A stretch of DNA of 17,575 nucleotides, taken from NCBI GenBank assembly GCA_020853255.1, contig JADYZI010000226.1, forward strand, positions 1 to 17,575. The letters are read 5' to 3'. Made by a program: the position numbers and the translations under genes. Of the stretch, positions 1 through 6,556 are shown in pieces. A model generated the notes under the pieces. That model did no database searches, was not told the DNA's origin, and saw nothing but the letters and a program-made list of their open reading frames with translations. This DNA comes from Acidobacteriota bacterium. Its GTDB lineage: Bacteria > Acidobacteriota > Blastocatellia > Pyrinomonadales > Pyrinomonadaceae. The number at the start of each line of letters is the position of its first letter. Position 1 is the first letter of the stretch.

Positions 1-2
1 CA

Positions 3-599
3 AAGCACTGGCAGGATATCGGCGGGATGAAGTTCCGCGAGGTCAACGGACAAGATCTGCTTGTTTTCAAACCGGATGAGAACGGACGGATGCAGTTGAT
101 AATTCCATATCCGTTCATGGTCTTTAAACGCGTCGGCCTTTGGGAAAACAATGCCGTGCTTATGCCCGTGCTTGTCGTGTCGCTGGCCGTAATGCTTCTG
201 ACACTCATTCTCTGGTTCGTTGGGTGGTTGGTGCGGCGTCATTACGGCAAGACGCTTGAACTTCCGCGGTTTGACATGCGGCTGCGCTGGGCGGTGAGGG
301 CCGTGTTCGCTCTGGCGATAATATTCGTGGTCTCATTGCTCGGCTTGCTCATTTACGGCATTCAGAACCTTGATTTTCTTGGCGGCACGGGCGGTCTGCT
401 GATCCAGTTGTCCCAGGTTGTCGGCATCATTGCCTCGATCGGAATGCTTGTCGTTTTCTTTAATGCATTCCATGCGTGGCGAAGCTCGATCTACGGGATC
501 TGGGGCAAACTGCAGGCGACACTGTTTGCTCTCGTCGCTCTCGGATTTCTTTGGTTCGTGTTTGCGGGGCATCTTATCTACATCAGTTCAAACTTCTGA
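3..599 (+). CDS. C-terminal membrane part of a probable serine hydrolase (5' truncated)
   Basis: The reading frame is open from base 3 without a stop, so the true start lies before the window; an internal ATG at 27 is not a convincing start. The visible part begins with a short soluble stretch containing VFKPDENGRMQL, then has about four hydrophobic segments (counted from the ATG at 27: roughly residues 45-69, 88-112, 124-147 and 163-186) and ends in a short hydrophilic tail. A beta-strand tail followed by such a membrane block is, from memory, typical of the C-terminus of beta-lactamase-family (class C-like) serine hydrolases in Acidobacteria. The catalytic domain is not in view, so this assignment is inferred from the tail alone. 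It could be another membrane-anchored protein. Its stop lies 9 bases before menC, so the two may be co-transcribed. Confidence 0.55.
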   Translation, partial: KHWQDIGGMKFREVNGQDLLVFKPDENGRMQLIIPYPFMVFKRVGLWENNAVLMPVLVVSLAVMLLTLILWFVGWLVRRHYGKTLELPRFDMRLRWAVRAVFALAIIFVVSLLGLLIYGIQNLDFLGGTGGLLIQLSQVVGIIASIGMLVVFFNAFHAWRSSIYGIWGKLQATLFALVALGFLWFVFAGHLIYISSNF

Positions 600-608
600 G
601 GCTATTAC

Positions 609-1730
609 GTGTTGAAACTTAACAAGCTTGAATTGCGCGAGATCGTTCTGCCGCTGAACGCACCGTTCGAAACCAGTTTCGGAACATCCGTCGAGCGGCG
701 GATAATGGTCATTCGTGTTTTTGATAAAGACGGCGCCGTTGGGTACGGCGAATGCACGGCACCCGAAAATCCGTTCTATAACCACGAGACGATCGAGACG
801 GCGTGGACGATAATCTCAAAATTTGCAGCCCCGCTGCTTGCTTCGGCAAATGTCGGTGCGGCGGAAGATGTGGGAACAGCGCTTGCCCCGATCCGCGGCA
901 ACCGAATGGCGATCGGCGGCGTCGAGGCGGCCGTTTGGGACCTCGAGGCAAGGCTGGCCGACAAGCCGCTTTGGCAGCATCTCGGCGGAACACTTCCTGA
1001 GATAAATTGTGGTGTATCCATCGGGCTGCAAAGCTCGCCCGAGGTTCTGCTTGAAAAAGTGACCCGCGAGGTCGAAGCCGGTTATCAGCGAATAAAGTTG
1101 AAGATAAAACCCGGCCAGGATATCGAACTGGTAAGGACCGTGCGCGAAAAGTATCCGGAAATTCTTTTATCGGTTGATGCTAACTCGGCCTACCTGCTTG
1201 ACCGCGATGCGGAATTGCTAAAGCAGCTCGATGACTACGGCCTGCTGATGATAGAACAGCCGCTTGCGGCCGGCGACCTTGTGGACCATGCGCGGCTGCA
1301 GCGAAAAATAGATACAGCGATCTGCCTTGATGAGTCGATAACAACTCTTTCGGATGCAAAGCACGCAATTGTTCTCGGTTCATGCCGGATCATCAATATC
1401 AAACTCGGCCGCGTAGGCGGCCATGCGTCGGCCCGTGCGATCCAGGAACACGCAGCGAGCAGCAATATCCCCGTCTGGTGCGGCGGGATGCTCGAGAGCG
1501 GCATTGGCCGGGCGCACAATATTGCAATGTCCACGCTCGCCGGCTTTACACTCCCCGGCGACGTGTCCGCCTCCGCACGCTATTGGGCCGAAGATATAAT
1601 CGATCCGCCTGTGACCGTCAGCGCCGCAGGCACGATAACTCCGCCGTCGCGGCCTGGGATCGGCTATGAGGTAAAAGAACCGCTGATCGAAAAATTGACC
1701 GTCCGCCGCGAGGAGATCAGTCTTGTGTAG
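609..1730 (+). CDS. menC: o-succinylbenzoate synthase / N-succinylamino-acid racemase (enolase superfamily)
   Basis: A full-length (373 aa) member of the muconate-lactonizing subgroup of the enolase superfamily, closest in appearance to type-II MenC (Bacillus, Amycolatopsis NSAR/OSBS). MenC dehydrates SHCHC to o-succinylbenzoate in menaquinone synthesis; many homologues also racemise N-succinylamino acids. Visible features are the N-terminal capping domain (PFETSFGT, GYGECTAPENPFY), the barrel lysines K163-L-K165, the metal ligands D190 (VDANSAY), E216 (IEQPL) and D241 (CLDES), the second catalytic lysine K265 (INIKLGRVGG), and the C-terminal GGMLESGIGRAHNIA and LPGDVSAS motifs. The spacing of these residues equals that of Amycolatopsis NSAR shifted by two. 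The start is GTG, seven bases after a GAGG that overlaps the upstream stop. No other men gene is in the window, so synthase versus racemase cannot be decided from context; a dipeptide epimerase is less likely. Confidence 0.9.
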   Translation: MLKLNKLELREIVLPLNAPFETSFGTSVERRIMVIRVFDKDGAVGYGECTAPENPFYNHETIETAWTIISKFAAPLLASANVGAAEDVGTALAPIRGNRMAIGGVEAAVWDLEARLADKPLWQHLGGTLPEINCGVSIGLQSSPEVLLEKVTREVEAGYQRIKLKIKPGQDIELVRTVREKYPEILLSVDANSAYLLDRDAELLKQLDDYGLLMIEQPLAAGDLVDHARLQRKIDTAICLDESITTLSDAKHAIVLGSCRIINIKLGRVGGHASARAIQEHAASSNIPVWCGGMLESGIGRAHNIAMSTLAGFTLPGDVSASARYWAEDIIDPPVTVSAAGTITPPSRPGIGYEVKEPLIEKLTVRREEISLV

Positions 1731-1737
1731 CCACCGA

Positions 1738-1752
1738 GGTAAAAATTTTACC
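1738..1752. repeat. Perfect short palindrome after menC
   Basis: GGTAAAAATTTTACC has 7-base arms around one central A and starts 7 bases after the menC stop. It is AT-rich in the centre and lacks a T-run, so it is not a standard terminator; it may be a protein-binding site or chance. Confidence 0.35.
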
Positions 1753-1848
1753 CGCACGTAGCAAACTAACCGAAAGCCCAATTACCTTGACGCAAAGCTA
1801 AATATCGCGTAAAACAATTCTACTTTCTCGCGATTACGCGACAGTTTT

Positions 1849-1873
1849 AGCCCACAGACCCTTCGGGCTTTTT
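1849..1873 (+). terminator. Possible weak intrinsic terminator
   Basis: AGCCC (1849-1853) can pair with GGGCT (1865-1869) across an 11-base loop and is followed by further T residues to 1873. The stem has only five pairs, so activity is doubtful. It lies between menC and the sdhC start, where an operon boundary would be expected. Confidence 0.3.
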
Positions 1874-1921
1874 CGGCAATTCGGATAATATAGATAATCA
1901 TCGGAGGTAAAACGCGGCCAG

Positions 1922-2731
1922 ATGGCATCGAACCTGGTTCAAATAACGCGCCGAGGCTTTGGTGAAACGATGCGGCGGGACGGATGGTGGATACCGTCGC
2001 TGCTGACGTTTCTCGGCTTTTCGGCATTTATCGTCTATTCGACGTGGGCGGCGTTTCAGGGCGAGCATTATTCGTTCGGGCCATACCTTTCGCCGATGTA
2101 CTCGCCGCTGATCTGGGAAGCTGCCGGCCAGCCGCTTTCACATCATTCGTGGCTTGGAGCATGGCCCGCGTGGCTGCCGACATATCTCCTCGTACAGCCG
2201 ATCACGCCCGCAATTCTGATCTTATGGGCACCCGGCGGATTTCGTTTTACCTGCTATTACTATCGCGGCGCATATTACAAAGCGTTTTGGGCCGACCCGC
2301 CCGCGTGCGCCGTCGGTGAGCCGCGCAACGAATATCGCGGCGAAAAGAAATTTCCGCTGATATTGCAGAATGTCCATCGATATTTTCTCTACGTCGCACT
2401 CGTTTTTATTGTCATCCTCGCGTACGACGCCATCGCCGCTACGCAGTTTGCTGACGGTTTCGGCATCGGCGTCGGAACGCTCGTTATGACGATCAATGTG
2501 ATCTTATTAGCGTCGTACACCTTCGGCTGTCACAGCCTTCGCCACCTCGTCGGCGGCCGCTGCGACACAATGTCAAACAAACCCGTCCAGCACAAACTCT
2601 GGCAATGGGTCAGCAAGCTGAATGGCAAACACATGCTTTTCGCATGGCTATCGCTGTTTTGGGTCGGGTTCACGGACTTCTACATCCGAATGTGCTCGAT
2701 GGGTTATTTTACTGACTTCAGAATTTTTTGA
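1922..2731 (+). CDS. sdhC: Succinate dehydrogenase membrane subunit, Sdh1-like (type F complex II candidate)
   Basis: This 269 aa membrane protein precedes sdhA and sdhB and resembles the single large membrane anchor of mycobacterial Sdh1 (Rv0249c, about 273 aa) rather than the small SdhC/SdhD pair. It should anchor SdhAB and pass electrons to quinone. About five hydrophobic segments are visible, near residues 24-44, 84-103, 150-172, 183-203 and 237-257. Conserved-looking Cys and His residues occur as C111 (RFTCYYYRGAYY), C129 (DPPACAVGEP), H152 (NVHRYF) and a cluster C203, H204, H208, C214 (FGCHSLRHLVGGRC). In the published M. smegmatis Sdh1 structure a Rieske-type [2Fe-2S] cluster with two His ligands lies in the membrane subunit. 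Which of these residues would be ligands here is not determined. GGAGGT at 1903-1908 is a strong ribosome site, 13 bases before the ATG, slightly long. A following REP/RAYT element separates it from sdhA. Confidence 0.82.
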   Translation: MASNLVQITRRGFGETMRRDGWWIPSLLTFLGFSAFIVYSTWAAFQGEHYSFGPYLSPMYSPLIWEAAGQPLSHHSWLGAWPAWLPTYLLVQPITPAILILWAPGGFRFTCYYYRGAYYKAFWADPPACAVGEPRNEYRGEKKFPLILQNVHRYFLYVALVFIVILAYDAIAATQFADGFGIGVGTLVMTINVILLASYTFGCHSLRHLVGGRCDTMSNKPVQHKLWQWVSKLNGKHMLFAWLSLFWVGFTDFYIRMCSMGYFTDFRIF

Positions 2732-2750
2732 GTTTTTCGCATCTTGCTCT

Positions 2751-2830
2751 TTTAAGTTGCCTCCAGCTTTAGCTGGTGGAAAAGATTGTTTTTTTAAGTT
2801 GCCTCCAGCTTCAGCTGGAGGAAAGGATTC
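2751..2830 (+). repeat. Two tandem REP hairpins downstream of sdhC
   Basis: Two direct copies of a 38-base unit (2751-2788 and 2793-2830) have a 42-base period. Each starts TTTAAGTTG and carries a hairpin. In the second copy CCTCCAGCT (2802-2810) pairs perfectly with AGCTGGAGG (2813-2821). In the first, CCTCCAGCT (2760-2768) pairs with AGCTGGTGG (2771-2779) with one mismatch. A third related copy lies in opposite orientation at 3408-3434, so the transposase gene between them is bracketed by its likely REP partners. The hairpins follow the sdhC stop by about 20 bases and could protect the 3' end of that message. Confidence 0.85.
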
Positions 2831-2842
2831 AAAGTAGGAGGA

Positions 2843-2890
2843 GGCTTTAGCCGAACTTTAACAAAAGAATTTCCTGTTGGTTTTAGCCTA
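2843..2890 (+). repeat. Left inverted repeat of the RAYT element
   Basis: It begins with GGCTTTAGCC, itself a small palindrome, continues GAA, and ends TTTTAGCCTA seven bases before the RAYT start codon. Read on the opposite strand, 3340-3386 gives a closely matching sequence with a few substitutions and small indels. Confidence 0.75.
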
Positions 2891-2897
2891 AAATGCC

Positions 2898-3347
2898 ATG
2901 CCCTGGGTCAGAGTTTGGTTGCATTTCGTCTGGTCAACCAAAAACCGTCATCCATACCTGACCGATGAGATCCGATCTAAGGTGTTGGCTCACATCCGCG
3001 AAAATGCGCGAGTGAAAGGGATTTACATTGACTTTATAAACGGATGGGTCGATCACGTTCATTGTTTGATCTCGCTGGGAACCGATCAGACAATTGAAAA
3101 GATAATTCAATTGATAAAGGGCGAGTCGTCATTTTGGATCAACAAGAACAAACTGACCAAAACAAAGTTCGAGTGGCAGGATGAATATTTCGTTGTTTCT
3201 GTTAATGAGGGATCACTCGACGGTGTTAGAAAATATATTGCGAAACAAGAGGAGCATCACAAAGGAATTTCTTTTGATGAAGAGTTTGAGAGTTTTCTGG
3301 CGAGAGCAGGATTTCAAAAGTTCAATGATTGCGGCAAGTCAGGCTAA
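2898..3347 (+). CDS. REP-associated tyrosine transposase (Y1 HUH, IS200-like)
   Basis: This 149 aa protein has the complete single-domain Y1 transposase core. The HUH motif is H53-V-H55 within VDHVHCLISL, and the catalytic tyrosine is Y113 in RKYIAKQEEHH, with Q117 four residues later as in IS608 TnpA. The N-terminal WLHFVWSTKNRHPYLT is the usual beta-1 strand of the family. RAYTs cut and rejoin single-stranded DNA at REP hairpins and are thought to spread REPs rather than whole IS elements. No essential motif is missing, so the enzyme could be active. An out-of-frame ATG at 2893 is ignored; ATG 2898 is the first in frame and has no clear ribosome site, suggesting low translation. Its stop codon lies within the right inverted repeat. 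There is no associated TnpB gene. Confidence 0.9.
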   Translation: MPWVRVWLHFVWSTKNRHPYLTDEIRSKVLAHIRENARVKGIYIDFINGWVDHVHCLISLGTDQTIEKIIQLIKGESSFWINKNKLTKTKFEWQDEYFVVSVNEGSLDGVRKYIAKQEEHHKGISFDEEFESFLARAGFQKFNDCGKSG

Positions 3348-3386
3348 CGCCAAAAGGAAAATTCTTGGTAATTTCGGCTAAAGCCG
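3340..3386 (-). repeat. Right inverted repeat of the RAYT element
   Basis: This is the inverted partner of 2843-2890. It overlaps the last codons and stop (3345-3347) of the transposase gene and ends in CGGCTAAAGCCG, a perfect small palindrome with AA in the loop. Confidence 0.75.
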
Positions 3387-3407
3387 TTTGTTTTGCCGCA
3401 TCGCTGT

Positions 3408-3434
3408 CCACTAGCTGAAGCTAGTGGCAACTTA
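3408..3434 (-). repeat. REP hairpin immediately upstream of sdhA
   Basis: CCACTAGCT (3408-3416) pairs perfectly with AGCTAGTGG (3419-3427), followed by CAACTTA. On the opposite strand it begins TAAGTTG, like the copies at 2751-2830. Two base changes in one arm relative to the copy at 2793 are matched by two in the other arm. It ends 8 bases before the sdhA ATG, so no ordinary ribosome site fits between hairpin and start. Confidence 0.85.
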
Positions 3435-3442
3435 GTTTCTTA

Positions 3443-5251
3443 ATGACCGAATACACAACATTTGAACACGACGTACTTGTCATCGGTGCCGGTGGTGCTG
3501 GGTTGCGTGCGGCGATTGAAGCGAGTGCGGCCGGCGTAAGCGTCGGGCTGATCTGCAAATCGCTGCTGGGCAAGGCCCATACCGTGATGGCCGAGGGCGG
3601 GATGGCGGCGGCGATGGGAAATGTTGACGACCGCGACAATTGGAAGGTTCATTTCTCCGACACGATGCGCGGCGGCCAGTATGTGAACAATTGGCGGATG
3701 GCAGAGCTTCACGCAAAGGAAGCCCCGGAGCGTGTTAGAGAGTTGGAAGCCTGGGGTGCGGTTTTCGACCGGACTAAAGACGGCAAGATACTTCAGCGCA
3801 ATTTCGGCGGACATCGCTATCCGAGATTGGCTCATGTCGGCGACCGGACGGGATTGGAACTTATCCGAACGCTTCAAGATCACGGCATTCATCAGGGCAT
3901 TGATGTCCACATGGAAGTGACGGTGATCTCGCTCTTGAAAGACGGCGACCGCGTTGTCGGCGTATTAGCCTACGAACGCGAGCATGGCCGGTTTCGAGTG
4001 TTCAAAGCAAAGGCGGTGATCCTCGCGACAGGCGGCGTCGGCCGGGCGTTCAAGATCACGTCGAACAGTTGGGAAGGAACCGGCGACGGCCACGCACTTG
4101 CGTATCACGCTGGAGCCGAGTTGATCGACATGGAGTTCATCCAGTTCCACCCGACCGGAATGGTCTGGCCGCCATCGGTCCGCGGAATTCTTGTGACCGA
4201 AGGCGTTCGCGGTGAAGGCGGCATCCTCAAAAACAGTGAAGGCAAGCGGTTTATGTTCGACGACATCCCGCCGCTTTACAAAGATCAAACCGCGAGCGAC
4301 CCCGAAGAAGGCTGGCGATATACTCAAGGCGACAAGACGGCCAATCGCCCACCGGAACTGCTCACGCGCGACCATGTCGCGCGCCGCATAAACCGCGAAG
4401 TGAAAGCCGGCCGCGGTTCGCCGCACGGCGGTGTTTATCTCGACATTGCGTGGATAAAAGAAAAGCTGCCGAACGCGGCCGAGCATATCAAGAAAAAGCT
4501 TCCCAGCATGTATCACCAGTTCATGCAGCTTGCAAATCTTGATATCACGACCACGCCGATGGAGGTCGGCCCAACGACGCATTACATAATGGGCGGCATC
4601 CGCGTTGATGCGGACACGCAAGCCTCGACCTTGCCCGGCCTGTTCGCATGCGGCGAATGCGCATCGGGCATAAATGGAGCGAATCGTTTGGGCGGCAATT
4701 CGCTTTCCGATCTGATCGTATTTGGTAAGCGGGCCGGTGAATATGCTGCCGAGTTTGCGAAAGAGAACGGCCACGGCACGATCGCTCAGGAGCAGATAGA
4801 ACAGGAATCAAAACGTGCACTCACTCCGTTTGACCGCGAAGGCGGTGACAATCCGTTCGTTGTTCAGCACGATCTACAAGACATGATGCAGGCAAAGGTC
4901 GGCATTGTCCGCATCGAAGAAGAAATGCAGGAAGCGTTGGTTGGCCTACGAGGATTGAAAGATCGTGCCGAGAAATGCTCCGTCACCGGAAATATCGACT
5001 ACAATCCGGGCTGGCATACCGCGCTCGACCTGCGAAATCTTTTGACCGTTTCCGAAGCGATCACCCGCTCCGCCATTGAACGAAAAGAAAGCCGCGGCGG
5101 CCAATTCCGCGAAGATTATCCGAACAAAGAACCGGAGTTTGCAAAATTCAACATCGCGGTCAAAGAAGTGAACGGCGAAATGCAGATATCTCATGTCCCG
5201 CTGCCGGAAATGCCGGCGGAGCTGAAACAAGTGATCGAAGAAAACAAGTAA
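3443..5251 (+). CDS. sdhA: Succinate dehydrogenase flavoprotein subunit
   Basis: The 602 aa protein carries all landmarks of the SdhA/FrdA family. The FAD-binding motif is GAGGAGLRAA (residues 15-24). H46 in KAHTVMAEGG is the expected covalent flavin attachment site. Likely substrate residues are H236 (QFHPTGM), R309 (TRDHVARR), H380 (GPTTHYIMGG) and R415 (NGANRLGGNSLSD). The capping domain and C-terminal helical domain are complete. It oxidises succinate to fumarate on the cytoplasmic face and passes electrons to SdhB. Gene order C-A-B and lengths parallel mycobacterial Sdh1. Direction (oxidation or fumarate reduction) cannot be read from sequence. The start is ATG 3443; it lacks a clear Shine-Dalgarno because a REP hairpin ends 8 bases upstream. 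The stop codon TAA (5249-5251) forms the first bases of the inverted repeat of the following GxxExxY cassette. Confidence 0.95.
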   Translation: MTEYTTFEHDVLVIGAGGAGLRAAIEASAAGVSVGLICKSLLGKAHTVMAEGGMAAAMGNVDDRDNWKVHFSDTMRGGQYVNNWRMAELHAKEAPERVRELEAWGAVFDRTKDGKILQRNFGGHRYPRLAHVGDRTGLELIRTLQDHGIHQGIDVHMEVTVISLLKDGDRVVGVLAYEREHGRFRVFKAKAVILATGGVGRAFKITSNSWEGTGDGHALAYHAGAELIDMEFIQFHPTGMVWPPSVRGILVTEGVRGEGGILKNSEGKRFMFDDIPPLYKDQTASDPEEGWRYTQGDKTANRPPELLTRDHVARRINREVKAGRGSPHGGVYLDIAWIKEKLPNAAEHIKKKLPSMYHQFMQLANLDITTTPMEVGPTTHYIMGGIRVDADTQASTLPGLFACGECASGINGANRLGGNSLSDLIVFGKRAGEYAAEFAKENGHGTIAQEQIEQESKRALTPFDREGGDNPFVVQHDLQDMMQAKVGIVRIEEEMQEALVGLRGLKDRAEKCSVTGNIDYNPGWHTALDLRNLLTVSEAITRSAIERKESRGGQFREDYPNKEPEFAKFNIAVKEVNGEMQISHVPLPEMPAELKQVIEENK

Positions 5252-5325
5252 CCACGAAATGGCACGAAAGATCACCAAAATAGGAGTTTCAACTTTCGTG
5301 TAAGTTCCTGAAATTTAGTGGTTAC
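5249..5325 (+). repeat. Left flank repeat of the GxxExxY cassette, able to fold on itself
   Basis: The region begins TAACCACGAAATGGCACGAAA and overlaps the sdhA stop. Its 3' end, ATTTAGTGGTTAC (5313-5325), is an imperfect reverse complement of its 5' end. It also pairs with 5711-5737 on the far side of the GxxExxY gene. ACCACGAAA and CACGAAA blocks are shared by both flanks. Confidence 0.7.
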
Positions 5326-5333
5326 CATCTTAA

Positions 5334-5711
5334 ATGGCAGAGTTGATCTTCAAAGATGAAGTATATTCGATCGTCGGGGCAATGTTTGAAGTTTATAAGA
5401 CACTCGGAACTGGTTATTTGGAGGCGGTGTACCAAGAGGCGTTGGCGGTTGAGTTTGGGCAACGCGGAATCCCGTTCGAGCGCGAACACCAACTCTCGAT
5501 CTTTTATAAGGACGTGAAACTGCAAAAGAAGTATTGCCCGGATTTCGTGTGCTTTGGGCAGATCATTTTAGAGTTGAAAGTATTACCCAAAATGACGAAG
5601 ATCGAGATAGCTCAACTTATCAACTACTTAAAGATAACGAAGATGAAGCTCGGGTTGCTCGCAAACTTTGGCAGTTCACCGCAACTCGAATGGAATAGAT
5701 ACGTTCTTTAG
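5334..5711 (+). CDS. GxxExxY family protein (predicted PD-(D/E)xK-like fold)
   Basis: A 125 aa protein with the defining motif G27-Y-L-E30-A-V-Y33, preceded by an N-terminal helix ending in VYKTLGTGYLE. Further residues fit the nuclease-like fold assigned to the family (PDDEXK_3): D70 in YCPDFVC, E80-L-K82 in ILELKVLP, and Q94 in AQLINYL. Biological function is unknown; family genes are common in multi-copy in some environmental phyla. No Shine-Dalgarno is obvious before ATG 5334. The gene lies between sdhA and sdhB, bounded by inverted ACCACGAAA/CACGAAA repeats. This suggests insertion as a cassette; a functional link with succinate dehydrogenase is unlikely. The frame is intact, so the gene may be expressed with the operon. 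Confidence 0.88.
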   Translation: MAELIFKDEVYSIVGAMFEVYKTLGTGYLEAVYQEALAVEFGQRGIPFEREHQLSIFYKDVKLQKKYCPDFVCFGQIILELKVLPKMTKIEIAQLINYLKITKMKLGLLANFGSSPQLEWNRYVL

Positions 5712-5737
5712 TGCTTTTTCGTGAAGTTTCGTGGTTC
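5711..5737 (-). repeat. Right flank repeat of the GxxExxY cassette
   Basis: Read on the minus strand this gives ACCACGAAA, three different bases, CACGAAA and a terminal CAC, in the same order as the left flank at 5250-5275. It starts at the last base of the GxxExxY stop codon and ends 10 bases before the sdhB ATG. Confidence 0.7.
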
Positions 5738-5747
5738 CAGTTCTTTT

Positions 5748-6494
5748 ATGGCACAAACAACATTCAGCATACGACGCGGCGGGAGCGAGGGTGGTGAGTT
5801 GGTCGATTATCGGACCGAGGTGACCGAGGGCATGGTCGTGCTTGATGCGGTGCATCAGATACAGGCCGAATCGGCGCCCGACCTGGCGTGCCGCTGGAAC
5901 TGCAAGGCGGGCAAATGCGGCTCATGCTCGGCGGAGATAAACGGGAAGCCAAAGCTGATGTGCATGACGCGGCTCGACACGATCGATATCACACAGCCGG
6001 TAACCATAGAACCAATGCGCGCCTTTCCGCCGATAAAAGATCTCGCAACCGATGTTTCGTGGAATTTCGAGGTCAAAAAACGCATCAAGAAATTCAGACC
6101 GCGAAAGCCCGACGCCGAGGACGGCACATGGCGAATGCAGCAATCGGACGTTGACCGCGTACAGGAATTTCGGAAATGCATTGAGTGTTTTTTGTGTCAG
6201 GACGTTTGCCACGTTCTCCGCGATCATAATAAGCACGCCGAATTTGCCGGCCCGCGGCATTACGTTTACACCGCCGCATTGGAAATGCACCCGCTCGATA
6301 CGGAAAACCGGATCGACGAACTGAAAAGCGAGATGGGCATCGGCTATTGCAACATCACAAAATGCTGCACAAAGGTCTGCCCTGAGCATATAACCATCAC
6401 GGATAATGCTATTATTCCGTTAAAGGAACGCGTCGTTGACGAGCATTTCGATCCGCTCGCAAAGCTCGTTAAGATCTTTAGACGTAAATCATAG
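5748..6494 (+). CDS. sdhB: Succinate dehydrogenase iron-sulfur subunit
   Basis: From ATG 5748 the protein is 248 aa, the same length as mycobacterial Sdh1 SdhB. The [2Fe-2S] ligands are C52, C57, C60 and C72 (NCKAGKCGSC, LMCMTRL). The [4Fe-4S] and [3Fe-4S] ligands are C144, C147, C150, C154 (CIECFLCQDVC) and C201, C207, C211 (CNITKCCTKVCP), in the standard spacing. Extra cysteines occur at C48 and C206. The subunit relays electrons from SdhA flavin to the membrane anchor. A longer frame from GTG 5721 is possible but those nine codons fall in the GxxExxY flank repeat, so ATG 5748 is preferred. The ribosome site is poor. The gene is separated from sdhA by the GxxExxY cassette. Confidence 0.95.
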   Translation: MAQTTFSIRRGGSEGGELVDYRTEVTEGMVVLDAVHQIQAESAPDLACRWNCKAGKCGSCSAEINGKPKLMCMTRLDTIDITQPVTIEPMRAFPPIKDLATDVSWNFEVKKRIKKFRPRKPDAEDGTWRMQQSDVDRVQEFRKCIECFLCQDVCHVLRDHNKHAEFAGPRHYVYTAALEMHPLDTENRIDELKSEMGIGYCNITKCCTKVCPEHITITDNAIIPLKERVVDEHFDPLAKLVKIFRRKS

Positions 6495-6504
6495 AATCTT
6501 GTGC

Positions 6505-6533
6505 TTGTGCTGCCTGCATTGTGTACAAATAAT
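6505..6533 (+). promoter_or_regulatory. Possible sigma70-type promoter for the DUF6978-like gene
   Basis: TTGTGC (6505-6510) and AATAAT (6528-6533) are separated by 17 bases, and the start codon follows at 6557. The match is fair for -35 and -10 boxes. It would give this gene pair a promoter separate from sdh. Confidence 0.35.
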
Positions 6534-6556
6534 ATCGCTGAATTTGCATCCTAAAT

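Larger units (their letters stand above)
2751..3434 (+). mobile_element. REP-RAYT element inserted between sdhC and sdhA
   Basis: The unit contains a RAYT transposase gene (2898-3347), an imperfect inverted repeat of about 47 bases tightly around it (2843-2890 and 3340-3386), and REP hairpins outside that (2751-2830, and 3408-3434 inverted). The inner repeats share the first 13 bases, GGCTTTAGCCGAA, and later blocks including TTTCCT and TTAGCCT. Such an arrangement fits the known association of single-domain Y1 HUH transposases with REP palindromes. No target duplication is obvious. The element ends 8 bases before the sdhA start codon. Confidence 0.75.

Noticed and set aside
609..1730. Dipeptide epimerase for the enolase-superfamily gene
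   Set aside because: The motifs GYGECTAPENPFY, GGMLESGIGRAHNIA and LPGDVSAS fit type-II MenC/NSAR better.
2622..2837. A small gene overlapping the end of sdhC
   Set aside because: Its C-terminus (KLPPALAGGK, KLPPASAGGK) is only the translation of the two tandem REP copies, and it has no ribosome site.
5721..5747. GTG start for sdhB
   Set aside because: The nine extra codons fall in the inverted flank of the GxxExxY cassette; ATG 5748 gives the family length of 248 aa.
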